This document shows, in pieces, positions 35,935 through 47,808 of a stretch of DNA of 64,000 bases. The notes beneath the pieces are model-generated. The model was not told where the DNA came from. It saw only the letters and a program-made list of their open reading frames with translations, and did no database searches. The position numbers were made by a program, and so were the translations under genes. The DNA is from Edaphochlamys debaryana (taxonomy: Eukaryota > Chlorophyta > Chlorophyceae > Chlamydomonadales), in the NCBI GenBank assembly GCA_016858145.1, contig JAEHOE010000070.1, forward strand, positions 248,001 to 312,000, in the 5' to 3' direction. Every line of letters starts with the position of its first letter. Position 1 is the stretch's first letter.

Positions 35935-36989
35935 GACGGAGCAGGGCCCAGCGGGGGCAGCGGCGAGGAGCGGCGAGGCGCAGCAGGGCGGTGGCGAGGC
36001 AGGCGGGGCAGCAGTCACTGTGCGGGAGGCGACAGTGGTGGATGGCGCAGGCTGTGATGAGGTCTGTGCGTATCGGAGGCCTGCAGGCGTGCAGGGTGCT
36101 GGCAGAGTGAGGCCGTAGGCCTGTGGCAAGGGAAGGACCGAGCGTGGTAGGGCTGAAGCGTTGCCCACCTTGGTGCTGCGGCGCGCAGAGGAGTAGCTGG
36201 CGAGCATGGGGTGGACGAAGCGCTGGGCCCGACAGCGTCATGAAGGCGGGTAGGAGCTTGCAAGAGCAAGGGATGGGAGCCTTGGGGCTGCGGCGGAGGA
36301 GGTGGGAAGCCTGGCACGGCACCAGCAGCGTGCACCCGGTGTGGGAGTGCTTGGGCCTGGGCGGACGCCTGAAGAGAGTATTGGGTAAGCCAGGGGGTAA
36401 GCCCGGATTTGAGTGCATCTGTGGATGGCAAGTGTGCGCCCTCCAGCCTCGCTGTGGCGATGAGCCCGTCGATTGTCACACAGTCTGGCCGGCCCCAGAT
36501 AGTTACTAATCACCGTTGGTAGGGAGATCGGGGGGACGGGGTCTCAGGGCAGAGCTCGGACGAGGCGGAGGGAGGGCGCGGTCGAGCAGAAGGGACGCAG
36601 GGGCTCCTGTGCTCGCAGGGTCCGTGCAGTGTAGTCCGACGGGGGCTGCTGCTGAGCGTGTTGCTGTAGCCGCTGCCGCAACGCGCGAGGAGGAAGGCAG
36701 GGTGCCAGCAATGTGCATCGCAGATTCGCAGGGGCTAGCCTCAGGGCATCCGTGCGCGCGAAGGGGACGCAGGAGGGGGCAACGGCATGGACAGTGGGGC
36801 CGGGGTCCCCGGCCTCGGGAGACCTGGCTTTCGCGGACATGTCTCGTACCAAGGCCTTGTACCTGGGCGTACCATGGCGGCGGCGGCGCGATACGCTGCA
36901 GGGGGACGCACGTGCAAATGCTCTTCAGTATCCTGGCCCGCATCACGAGCAGCACTCACCTGGGAGGGGGCGCGGGCTGGGCGCGGGGC

Positions 36990-36994
36990 TGTAA
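36990..36994 (+). terminator. possible TGTAA poly(A) signal of the cyclophilin gene
   Basis: Volvocine polyadenylation pentamer about 1050 nt after the stop codon, in a T-richer context (CTGTAAGTTTTGA). Confidence 0.4.
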
Positions 36995-37090
36995 GTTTTG
37001 ACACGTGGGTGTTTCGTTCGTGTCTGATGCTCCAGCTTGATTCCAGCGGGCAGGATGCCGGACCAAGTTGTCGCGCCGCCCATCGGCTCC

Positions 37091-37098
37091 GCATATCC
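37091..37098. promoter_or_regulatory. distal GNATATNC (P1BS-type) site
   Basis: GCATATCC matches the P1BS consensus bound by PHR1/PSR1-type MYB regulators of phosphate starvation. It lies 580 bp upstream of the SPX gene ATG. Binding is inferred from the match and gene context only. Confidence 0.35.
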
Positions 37099-37583
37099 AA
37101 GAGCACTTAGGGTAGCGGCTCCCACAGCACTCACAATGCTCAGCCCCCCTTACTGAACGCTCTGGACCTGTCGACTTTGGCCTGCGTCGCCATCCGCTCA
37201 ACCGAACCTCGCAAGAGCTAGCGCCAAACACACCCGCCCATAGACGACGCAACGCCTTGTGTGGCTTGTGTGGACGCACAGGAGGCGAGGAGTCGCTTTG
37301 ACCAATCGGTAAGTCGAGGCCGCCTCTCCCGCGGCGACCCTTTCTCGCGGGGCCTGCCTGGGCATAGAACTGGCGTCGAGTTGTGACACGGCGTAGCATT
37401 CGGGCTGGCTGGGTTACGGCCCGGAGGCCCGCATGGAACCCTGACCAAATAGCCCTATTCGACAGCGGCCCAGCGATCTCCCCGCAGTGGCCCTCACGGC
37501 TAGTGCTTGAGGCGTCAGAGCCAGGCCAGGCAGGCTGCGTTGAGACCGCCGGCGTCTGCGGAAGTCGGTGGCGAGCTGCCCTC

Positions 37584-37591
37584 GCATATGC
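37584..37591. promoter_or_regulatory. proximal GNATATNC (P1BS-type) site
   Basis: GCATATGC, a perfect palindrome fitting the PHR1/PSR1 consensus, 87 bp before the ATG of the SPX-domain gene. SPX genes of plants and algae are typical PSR1/PHR1 targets, which makes a functional site plausible. It may sit in the promoter or in the 5' UTR. Confidence 0.5.
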
Positions 37592-37677
37592 CGAAATTCC
37601 GCCTGCCGCCGCTGTTGTGGCCCTCTTACAGAGCCTTCCCTCGCCTACACGACGCGGCTTGAGGCCGGGCAATCCTC

Positions 37678-40600
37678 ATGAAGTTCGCCAAGAGGCTTGT
37701 CGCGGAGGCAGGGCGGAAGGGGTCATGGGCAGAGGCTTACTTCGACTACCGCGCGGCAAAGCGAGCCATTAAAGAGGACTTGCTCGCAGGAGGTGCGTGG
37801 TGGGCCGGAAGGGACCTTGCGGGGATCAGTCGGTCGCGCAATTCCTGCGCGGGGGGCCTGTACAGGGCGGCGAGGTTCTCGGCGGCATATTATGCTTCAG
37901 CCATGAGGACCATGGGCACGGCAAGCAGAGAGAGCTCTCTGCGCGGGTGTGGCCTGGCACGCTCCCCGCGCCCCAGCCCGGGGGACCCGGGTGCCAGGGT
38001 CAGCCTGCGCTACTTGCCTGACGGCTTGACTGGCTTTGCGCGTTTGGGGTGCTTTCCGCGCAGACACGAATGGCTCCAGCTTTCAGAACCTCCTGGAGGC
38101 GGAGCTCCGCAAGGTGTCCCAGTTCTACTCCCAGCGGGCCGACGCGGCAGAGGTGCGCTCTCCCGCCCTTCACCCCAAACCCCCCACCGGCACCTGCATC
38201 CGCTCCTGGCTGTGGCTACGCGGCTGCGCACGGGGTGTGCGCTCCCCACGCCCACGCCCATGTCCCTCCCATCCCATCCGCTCCTGACGCTTTCCCTCCC
38301 CCCCCCCACCGTCGCGTCCCAGACCACGCTCCGCACGCTCCACGCCAGCACGCGGGCGAGCACGGTCGCGGAGCTCACGGCGTTGCGGGCGGAGATCCAG
38401 GAGCTGATTAAATTTGTGGCCCTCAACTACCTGGCGGTTAGTCATGGCGGTTGGTTCCAGCCAGGGGCGGTTTCCTGCGAATATCGGATCCTCGGGGCAT
38501 GATGCCACCCATGATCCCCCCACATTGGAAGCGCGCGAACGGCTCACGGGTCTCCTCTCACACACACACTCTCCCTTCCAACTGCCCTCCTCCCCCCTGC
38601 TGCAGGTGGTTAAAGCCATTAAGAAGCGCAACCGGCACCTGCGCGAGCGCTTCGGCCCCTCGGCCAGCATGGGCCTGCAGGCGCTGGACATGCTGGGCGG
38701 GGAGGTGTTCTTCACCTCGCCCCGCCTGGCCACCCTGGCCACTCAGGTGGGGGCTGGGCCGTGCTGGGCTGGTGGGCATCTGCCGGGCCTTACCGTGTGT
38801 GATGGCAGTCCATGCCTGTGGGCGTGGTGGGGGTCCCATTTACTAGCAGCTGCTTAGGTGAGGAATTCCACTCGTGCCAACACGCGCTGCCCCTTCCTCC
38901 TTTGGCGCCCCGCAGGCGGACGTGCTCGTGTCGGGCCTGGCCTCCACCTCGCAGCCCGACAACGTGCTCGAGGAGTACCAGGTGCGTTGAGGGCGATGGC
39001 TCACTGAGCACGGAGGCACATGTGCTGCCAACAGGCTGTGTGCAGGGGAGAAATACACACTCACCTGTCCGATGTGGTGCTAGCGTGTCGCTGACGTCCG
39101 CCCTGTGCCCCCTCCCTTCATCCCTTGCTTTCTTTCTCTTTCCCGGCAGTGCCCCATCTGCCTGGACACGCTCCATAACCCCGTGGTCCTCACCTGCGCG
39201 CATCGCTTCTGCTGGGGCTGCCTGGTGGCCCACGTGACGGCGACCAAGCAGCCCTCGCCCTCGCCAGGACAGGGCGGCGCCGAGAAGGGTGAGCGCGCCG
39301 GGGGTTTAACCCTGCCGCAGCCCGCGTTCCTCACTCTCCAGGCACCGCTTCCCCGCCAGCCCTCTTTCCAACCCTTGTTCATGCATGGGCCCTGCTGTGC
39401 TCCTGACCGCTCCGAACCTCTACTTTCCAACTTCCCAATTTTCCCAATTTCCTTGCAGGCGAGTCGTCGGTATGTCCGTCCTCGGCCAGCTCCCTGCAGC
39501 TCCTAGAGCGCATCGCGGCGGCGGAGGACCCCTCCGAGGCGCTGCAGCGGTTCTACAACTGCCCCGTGTGCCGCAAGCCGCAGCTGCTGGACGTCGACTC
39601 CCTGTCCGTGGACCCCTTCCTCTCGTCCTTCATCGAGTCGCTCAAGGTCCTATCCGTCTCCACCTCGGCCACCACAACCACCACCGTCCCGCCCTCGGTC
39701 AGCACCATCGCGGCCGCCGCCGCCGCGAGCCTCTCGGCCGTCGCTGCCGCCGCCGCCGCCGCCGGGACGTGCGCGCACGCCCACGCCCACACGTGCCAGG
39801 CCCACGGGTCCGCACGCGTGGAGCTCGTCCCCGCCGTTGCAGAAAAGCCGCACCCGAGCCCATGCGCCGGCTGTGCGGCCGACCCGCTCTCGTCCTTCAA
39901 GGCGGCCACACAGGCGGTTCCGCCGGCGCAGCCCGCGTCCCGACCCACATGGGGCATCATCCCGCCCCAGAGCCCCGAGCACGCCGGGCGGCTGTGCGTA
40001 CTGCTCGACCTGGACGGTACACTCGTGTCTTCGTACACGCCCCGGCGGGCGCCTCGCCTGCCGCCGTACGTTCGTACGCACATGGTGGGCGTGGGCTCCA
40101 AGCTCAACCCCGCCGGCGTGTTCGTGGTGGAGCGGCCCGGGCTGCGCGAGTTTCTGGAGGAGCTGGCCAGCTTCGCAGAGGTCATCGTCTTCACCGCCGG
40201 TAAGACGCAACTCCGCACCGCCTCCGATACCTTGCTGCGCCGGCCCTGCCAACCCCTCAGCTCGCTCGCCCTGCCTCAATTCCTTCCGCTCCACCCCCTT
40301 CCGCCCCCCGCTAATCAGCTTCAAACACCCCCTTCCGCGCCCCTTTCTTAGGCCTGGAGGACTACGCAAAGCCCATCGTGGAGGCCATCGACCCGCAGGG
40401 CCGCTTCTTCGCGCACGCCATCTACCGCGAGGGCACGCTGCGCACCGACTTCTACCAGTGCGTCAAAGACCTGTCGCGCCTCAACCGATCGCTGCCCCGC
40501 GCCGTGCTGGTGGACGACACGCCGCTCGCCTTCCTGCACCAGCCCGACAACGGCGTGCCCGTGCTGGGCTTCCGCGGCGACCCCGACGACCGCCTGCTCA

Positions 40601-42565
40601 ATGAGGCCGTGCTGCCGCTGCTGCAGGTGCGGACCGAGCGTTGTAGGCTCTAGGCAATAACGGACTCTTTGGCAGAATTATTTGCTAGGCCTGGAATGAG
40701 CGAGTGAACTGCTAGAATTTGGGGTTTGGGGGATTTTTGCGGTTTTCCTGTCGCTTCACCGCTCTCCGTGCGTGACCGTGTGCCGCTCCTCCACCGCCTG
40801 CGCAGGTGCTGTCCAAGGAGGCGGACGTGCGGCCGGTGCTGCAGCGGCGCTTCGACATGGCCACCTGGTTCCGCCGCAACTCGCTGCCCATCGACGCCAT
40901 CGTGCGCGCCGCCGCCGAGGCCTGCCGCCGCGAGCAGGAGCACCACCTGGGCCCCCTGCTGGCGGGCTTCGGCTCCCACAGCGCAAGCGCCTCGCCGCGC
41001 GAGCCGGGCTCGGGGGCGTGCTCGTCCGGGCCGTCGTCGTCGGATTCGGGCGCGGTGATGGGCGATGCGGCCTCGGCGGCGCCCGTGGAGGCGGCCGTCA
41101 GGTACAGCTTCAACACGCCCCGCGCGGCCTCGCCCAGCAAGCGCTTCCTGCTGCTAAGCGACTTCGACCGCACGCTCACAGGTGTGCAATCCTGCCATTT
41201 TTCCTGCTTTGCCTCGGTTTTTCCTTCATTTGAGGCGTGCGTGTGCGCCCCAGCATGCCGCCAGCGCCTGTCTCAAAGATAGAATCAATGGGCTGACGCT
41301 GCTTTCTGTCCATCGCGTGCTCCCTGTTGTGCAGATATCGATGTGGGCGAGGCGGTGGCGGAGCAGTTGGCGCCCGAGCTGCTGCCCATGCTGGTGGGCC
41401 TGGACCCCAAGTCCTCCTTCATCCCCATCACCAACACCATCCTGTCCGAGATGCAGCGCCGCGGCGTGTCGCGCGACGCGCTGCTAACCACGCTCCAGCA
41501 GCTGGGCGCCGAGATGCCGCTCGCGTCGACGGAGCTGCTGCGCATGATGCACGGCGCCGGCATCGACGTCAAGATCCTGTCGGACGCCAACTCCGTTTTC
41601 ATCTCGCACATGCTCGCCGGCGCCAAGGTGCAGGGCTACGTGACCAGCCTCCTCACCAACCCAGGTTGGTGCGGAGACACTATGGCTCGTCGGGCTGCAA
41701 CTTCAATACCTAAGTCGCTTCTCCTCGTTACTGTGTGGCTTGAAGCCATTGTGACTTGACAGACACGTTCTTGGTTTGGCGCCCCACCGCAGGCATTTTC
41801 GAGCGTGTTTCGGACGACGCCGCGCCAGCGGCCGGTGGCGCCTCGGCGCTCCAGCGCCTGGCGGGGCACCGGCTGGTGGTCAAGCCCCTGTTCAACCCCG
41901 CCGACCCCACCGTTGTGCTTCCATCCGCCGCCGCCGCTGCCACGGGCTGCGCGCAGGCCGGCCCCGCGTCTGCGTGCGGGCACGGCTGCGGGCGCTGCCC
42001 GGGCAACCTGTGCAAGGGCCTCGAGGTGCAGCGCATCAAGCACGCCAACACGTACGCCCACGTGGTGTACTGCGGCGACGGCCACAACGACATCTGCGCC
42101 GCGCTCTCGCTCGGCCCCACGGACGTGAGTGGCTCCCCGCATCCGCTACCCCTGCCCCTGCCCTACTCCCGCCGCTGTTCACCGCCTCCGACGTAACTGT
42201 GTCCTCACGCGTCGTTACGCTCCTCATGTTGTCGACTGGATACCCCGCGGCGGCGGTGCCTGACGCTGTTGCGCCCCGGCCCGTGTGCCCCTCCTCAGGC
42301 GCTGCTGGCGCGCGCGGGCCACCCCCTGGCGGCCTACATCGCTGAGGCGCAGGCACGGCCCGAGATGCCCCAGGTGCGTGCGTCTCTATGCGCGTACGGG
42401 TCAGGTGCATGCGGCTTTGGGCGTCAGGGTTGGTGGATTGCAGCAGTGGACACCACTGACTTGTGGTCCCTGGTTCGTCTTCGCTCGCAGGTCGCTGCTC
42501 AGGTCTACGTGTGGTCCACGCACGAGGAGCTGCTGGCCGCTGTACGGCAGATTGTGGACGTGTAG
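37678..42565 (+). CDS. SPX-RING-FCP1/SCP phosphatase-PHOSPHO1-like phosphatase fusion protein
   Basis: Exons: 37678-37792, 38064-38152, 38323-38436, 38606-38746, 38916-38981, 39150-39288, 39459-40199, 40352-40626, 40806-41181, 41335-41664, 41793-42124, 42299-42373, 42491-42565; every junction keeps phase; 955 aa. SPX domain at 1-165: starts MKFAKRLVAEAG, with the basic helix Lys109, Lys112, Lys113 (VKAIKKRNRHL) expected to bind inositol pyrophosphates. C3HC4 RING: C176, C179, C191, H193, C196, C199, then C256, C259 after a long insert. FCP1/SCP-type HAD domain from about 400: Asp405-x-Asp407 (LDLDGTLV), Thr in FTAG, KDLSRL, VDDTP. PHOSPHO1-type HAD domain from about 675: Asp679-x-Asp681 (SDFDRTLT), SDANSVFI, the Cys-rich CGRCPGNLCKG, and GDGHNDICAA. 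SPX-RING is the NLA ubiquitin-ligase arrangement; the two added phosphatases would act on phosphoprotein and on phosphocholine/phosphoethanolamine, respectively, by family analogy. Exon 7 holds RING end plus FCP1 start and exon 9 holds FCP1 end plus PHOSPHO1 start. Confidence 0.9.
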
Positions 42566-44333
42566 GGCGGATCCCAAGGGCCCAAGCGGCGTGTTGTAAG
42601 TTCAGGAATTTGCGATGTCATTTGTCATTTGCGGGATAACAGTCGCAGGTAGCCTGTTGCCAATTGGGACAGCTCCTCTCGGGCGGGGCTCTTGGAGAGT
42701 AGCAGCGGGACGCGTTGTGGCTCCTAAAGGTCCGCAAATCTTTGCGGAGCGTTGCGAGGATGTGACTTGCTCGTTTGGTGACCCGTGTGGGTATCATGGA
42801 AACGGTCGGTGGGCCCGCGCGGGTGCGGGCTGGGGGGACGGGCGCAATCGCGTCTTGTGCTGAGGGGTGAGGGGTATTCTCGCTGGAAAGGAGCGGACTT
42901 CCGGAGCCGAGTGACAAGCATGAGAGCGAGGAGCGCTGTACGCACTATGTGAGCGGCGCTTGCGAGGAGAGCTTGTCGCGGGGGCGGCTCAGAACGGACC
43001 GCGTGTACGGTACGTGTACTTATAACTCTCTTTCTCAAATAATGTATGCGTGTGTTCGTGGTTCGGGAGTGAGAGCGTGGAGCAACCGAAGCAACGGACC
43101 TGTACTGTCTGTGTGGGGGCGCCTCAGGCGTCGTCGTTGGGGAGCTATTCCGTAGTCGGGAACGAGGGCTTCGGTCTTTGCTGCGCAGACAAAGAGTGCC
43201 GGCTTTGTGCTTGCGGGGGATCCCCAAGCAGTGTGTGTGTCTCGTGCGAGGCAGCGGCTGTTTGGGTTCCGAGCATGTGCATACCGTACAGATTCCTGTT
43301 CGCCGTCTATCGATTTTGTGGCGCCTTGCCGGCGCGCGCGTCATCTTGCTCGATTTGCCCCCTGTCCAGGGGTTGTCCTGTGTCCACTTGGCAGGGTAGC
43401 TGTGTGCACCAAGCAGCGTCATGTGCTAGCGCGAGCACGGGAGCAATTACTCCTGGTGTGGCATCCTTCTTGATGTCGGCGGATGTGCGACTGGGTCGTG
43501 CGTCCTGCTTATCTGTAATCTAGTTCAGGGACGACGGCCTGACGGGTGTCACAGTCCCCATGCAGCCTTAGGCTCAACCCTGCTCAACGCATCTGCTCTG
43601 CAGGACACAAGCAGCCCTTCACAGTAAGGCTGTCTGGTTCTGCACGGAGCGGTACAGGTGGCCGTACAGCGGTCTGCGCGGCGGATGGAGCGCGTACTGC
43701 AGCTACTGCTACGGACTGGCGTGGGCAGCCACGGGCCGCCGTATATACATACCCCACGTGCACCAAGCTTTTAGGCCACCAGAGCGACGGCCCACACGCT
43801 CTGCTTCAGTATGGGCTAAGGCCCAATTCCTCGAACACCTCCGGCAGTCAAAGCCCTTCCGGCGGCGTTCAGCGCCCACGACCCGTCTGTCTGTGGGTCT
43901 GTTGCCCGTGTTCCAGCAGCTTACCACCCAGAATACCGTCCCCGCCCATGTGCAGTCTTGCACCTAGGTTTGCGCGGTGAGGCCCCTGCCCCTTGCATCC
44001 GATCACTGATCACGCCCATCCAGTCATTGCCGATTGCTGCGTCACCTCACAGCCCCCGAAGCCCTCGAGGACGGGGCCCATGACGTCCAAGGGTCCGGGT
44101 CCTCTACCGACTGAGTTGCAGCGTCCTTGAGTACCGGTATCTATGAATGTACCTTGCGTGCAACGTCATGTCAGACCTTGCCCCACACCAGCGTCAGGCG
44201 TCATGTTGCGCAGGGTGTCCCTTGAAGTCAACACATAGGGCGGGGATGACTGCATCTCCACCGTTCCATCCGGCTCCGCGAGGGCCCCCATCACTGCACA
44301 GCCCAGGCCAGGCCCTTGCCCTCGCGCGCTCGC
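42566..44333. other. convergent intergenic region, SPX gene / POC1
   Basis: About 1.8 kb between two convergent stop codons, so mostly 3' UTRs. It is T/G-rich on the plus strand. A TGTAA at 42595-42599 fits the SPX gene. No exon, RNA gene or repeat was recognised. Confidence 0.5.
42595..42599 (+). terminator. TGTAA poly(A) signal of the SPX fusion gene
   Basis: Volvocine polyadenylation pentamer 30 nt after the stop codon (GTGTTGTAAGTTC). The distance is short, so a later unseen signal could also be used. Confidence 0.4.
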
Positions 44334-47300
44334 TCACGCCAGCGGCCCGCCGCTGGCGCCCATCTGGTCATTGTACGGCGCACTGTCGTACATGCCCCCC
44401 GCGCCGCCGCCGTACGCCGCCTCGTAGCCGCCGCCCCCGGCCGCGCCGCCGCCGTAGTCGTGCCACATGCCCGCCTGCATTGCCATCTGGGCCTGCTGCT
44501 GCATCGGCTGCCCCGCGGCCCCACCCCCAGACACCAGCACTGAAAGCTTCTCGTCCAGCCGCTGCGCGTAGTCCTCGTTCCGCGTCAGCCGCTCGTCCAA
44601 GAGCGCGATCGTCTGAGTCAGCACGTCCAGCTGGCCGACCATGTGCTGCAGCGTGGCGGCCAGGGATTCGGGCAGATCCGCCAGATTCAGCGGCGGCGGC
44701 ACCTCGACCTCGTACTCATCCGCCAGGCGGCCCTGCCGAGCCGCCTCCGCCGCTGCCGCGGCGGCCGCCACCACTGAGCTAGAGCCCGCTGCAACCGGCT
44801 CGGGCGCGGCGCGTTGCGGCGGCACGCCGCGCACGGTGCGGCCGCCGGCCGCGCCGGCTCCGCCGCCGCTGGCGGCGGCCGCAGCGGCGCGGGCTGCCGG
44901 CGCGGCTGCCCCAGCTCCCGCTGCCCCGCTCGTGGGCTCAGCGCCTGCGCCCGGGCGCACGTGCGCGGACGGCGGGAAGGGCGGCACGCGGGAGGGGACC
45001 ATGGCGCCGGGCGCGCCCGCCCCTGCGGCCAGCTGGATGGCCGAGTGGCCCGGCCCCGTGGGCTCGCCGATGAGCGGCTCCGCCCTGGCCTGCTTGGAGA
45101 TGCCCACGCCCGTGTAGTCCTCCAGGAAGCGGTCGAAGTTGGTCTTCCACACCATGACCTGGCGGACCGGGCGGGGGGGGGGGGGGGGTACGGATGGGGT
45201 TGGGGCGGGGACACGAGGATGGGCGGTTGAGGGGGTTGAGGCGAGCAGTGGTGAAGAGAGAGCTGCGGTGCTTAGCATGCGAGCGTTCACTGCAGTGTGG
45301 CGGCCAGGTGGGCAGGCGCTAGGCAGGGAAAGGAGCGCGCCGGATCAGGGCGTACAAGCGGCGCAGGGGAGCCGGGACGGGTCGGTGGCGGCCTGCGGGC
45401 TGATATGTCCCCCCTTGGCCGCTGCCCGGCGGGACTCGCCTGCTCGTCGGCGCCGCAGGACGCAAAGTAGTCCCCTGCCGGGCTGAAGGCGGTGCCGTTG
45501 GTGGCGCCCTCGTGGCCGTGCAGCGTGTAGAGCAGCTGGCCCTCGCGCAGGTCCCACACCTGGGGGGAGGGAGGGCGTGGGAAGGGGGTAGGGGTTGGCG
45601 AGCATGCCTCCAGGCAGAGGTGCCGACCCCTGTACCTACACCTCCCCACCAGCCACCACGCACGGTTACGCTTACTGCGTTAGGCAAAGCGCAAGCCCAT
45701 CTCGTGCTTCTGAGCGTTGCCTGGATCATGAGGCTTGGCGCCAGGCTTTCACAAGCTCAAGCCTTGAGACGCCCCGTGTTCCCCGCTCCACACTCAGCCC
45801 CGCTCCCGGCCCTGCACCCAGAGCTACCCGTAGGGCCGTCTAGGCGGAAGCCCCCCTCCCCCGCCCGCACCTTGAGCGTGGTGTCGAGCGACGATGAGAG
45901 CATGAAGTTGCCGGTGGGGTGGAAGGAGAGGTGCGTGACGGGGCCGGTGTGGGCTCGGTAGTGCTGCAGCAGCACGTTGGAGCGCAGGTCCCACAGCTTG
46001 AGCGACATGTCGGTGGAGCCGGAGGCGATGCAGGTGCCGTCGGGGTGGAAGGCCACGGTGTTCACCAGGCCTGGGGGAGGAGAGGGGGGTTAGCCGGGGG
46101 GGTTAGCGGTTGGGTATGGGGCAGGGCAGGGCAGGAAGAATGCGGTGGCGCTGGGTGGTAGTGCGTGTCGGCGGCTGGAAGGATGTTTGGTGGGGTTGGT
46201 GAGCGCCGGCCACGTCAGGGCCAGAGAGGTGCAAGCCCACTGGCAGGGGCGCTGCTTGGAGCGAGGAAGCGGGAGCTCAGCTCAGCCGTGCTGCCAAGCG
46301 AGGCTAGCCCTCGCTCTCCTCCCCGGCCCCTCCCTGCCCCCCTCCTCACCAGCTGCGTCCTCAAAGGTGCGCACGGGCTTCTTCGAGTTGAGGTCCCAGA
46401 TGCGCACCGTGCGGTCGTCGCCGCCCGAGATGGCCAGGCGGCCGTCGGGCGAGATGGCGCAGGTGCGCACCCAGTTCTGGTGGCCGGCAAGCGTGAAGGC
46501 GAACTTCTGGGTCGCGACGCTCCAGATCTGGGGGCGGGGCAGGGTTTGAGGGGCGCGGAGGAGGGGAGCGGGGAATGAGGGGAGGGGTGCTGGGGGCGTG
46601 GGAGCGTGGCGGCGGCGCGTCAAGTTTGCAGCCGAACGAGGTACCGTACCGGTATGGTCCCTGCCGTGTGCACGGGCAGCATCAGCGCACCCTCGCCCAG
46701 CGCCTCTCACGCCTCTGCTCCACGCGCTGCTGATCACTGGCCAAGCAGCCCCTCAGCAACCCCCGCAGCCCAGCAAAGGCGCTGGTGCGTGCAGCCCGGC
46801 GGCCGCCCCCCCGCGCCCCACCCACCTTGACGGTCTTGTCGTCGGAGCAGGTAGCCAGCATGCGGCCGTCGGAGGAGAAGTTGACGCAGCGCACGGTGCC
46901 CGTGTGCGCCTTGAGGACCGTGGACTTGCCCTCGCTGGAAGGAAGTGGGCAGGGGTTGGAAGCGGGTGACCCACGGCTCCCACGGATGGCGGTGTACTGG
47001 GGCCCTTAATGCTTGCTACACTTGCTTCAAGGGTCGGGCAGGCTCCGACAGGGGGCAGCCTCCTGTAACTGAGGTGCGCCTTGGGCCACTCTACCCCGGT
47101 TCGTGGCGGTTGCGGGAGAGGCTGAGGCCTAGGGGCTGCTTATGCTGGTTTGCGCTGCTCGGGGTCAGGCGTCTGTAAGGCAGAGCAGCATTGCAGTCCC
47201 CCACTGAGCCCATGCGTTCCCCATAGAGCCGTTGCCTTGACCGCCAGTCCCCAGTCCCAGCGTTCCCAGGCACCCACACAGTGGGCTGCCACAGGCGGAC

Positions 47301-47808
47301 GGTCCGGTCCTTCGACCCCGAAGCGATGAGCGAGTGGGCTGGCGAGAACGCCACGGAGTATACGCCGGCCTGAGGGGCAGAGGCCATGTTGCATATTTTG
47401 TCCCCAGGTCCAGCGTTGGTGCGCTGGGGCTGGGCGGGCCTCCCCGCCAAGGCTTCCTCAGGAGCAAACCCCACGGCGAGCTCTGCCACCCCGCTCCAAA
47501 CCCCCTACCTTGTGGCCTGCGAAGCGAAAGGCTCGCAGCTGCGGCTTGAAGTTCCAGACCATCACGCAGTTGTCCAGCGAGCCGGAAATCAGCTGCTTCA
47601 TGTTGCTATTTAAGCACACACTGGTGACCGCATCTTTGTGGCCTCTAAAAGACCGTTCTAGCGTGGGGTCCTCCACCTGTGCGGGGAAAGCCGCGACGCT
47701 GTAAGGCCGCTCCCCTCTGGCGACATGCCCAAGTGCCAGGTGCGAGTGCCCGCAGGCTCCCACCTGCGACTCCGTGGGCAGGGGCGCTAACCCTGCTTTA
47801 GCTGCCAT
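44334..47808 (-). CDS. POC1: POC1, WD40 centriole/basal body protein
   Basis: Conserved centriole protein needed for basal body stability and ciliogenesis. Exons in transcript order: 47808-47764, 47676-47509, 47369-47278, 46934-46826, 46527-46350, 46070-45871, 45559-45440, 45158-44334; 578 aa, all phases consistent. Seven WD40 repeats fill residues 16-304 (for example [52 protein letters not shown]). An Ala/Gly/Pro-rich linker is followed by the C-terminal POC1-type coiled coil near 470-511 ([20 protein letters not shown]), then a Gly/Tyr/Met/Gln-rich tail. The propeller plus this C-terminal helix identifies POC1 rather than a general WD40 protein. The intron after exon 7 has a GC donor (CAG/GCGAGT). 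The ATG at 47808 begins [15 protein letters not shown]. Its promoter is shared with the divergent transporter gene. Confidence 0.93.
45438..45439 (-). other. GC splice donor (GC-AG intron) in POC1
   Basis: The exon coding GADEQ ends CAG/GCGAGT on the gene strand; no GT lies at this junction that keeps phase with the next exon ([11 protein letters not shown]). GC-AG introns are a known minority class. Confidence 0.7.

Larger units (their letters stand above)
35935..37677. other. cyclophilin 3' UTR and promoter region of the SPX-RING-phosphatase gene
   Basis: About 1.7 kb without a supportable exon. A TGTAA at 36990-36994 may end the cyclophilin transcript, giving a 3' UTR of about 1 kb. The remaining roughly 680 bp precede the SPX gene ATG and contain two GNATATNC sites, listed separately. 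Confidence 0.5.

Noticed and set aside
42566..44333. Possible gene between the SPX gene and POC1
   Set aside because: Reading frames here lack family similarity, compositional signature and usable splice patterns; the region is best read as 3' UTRs.
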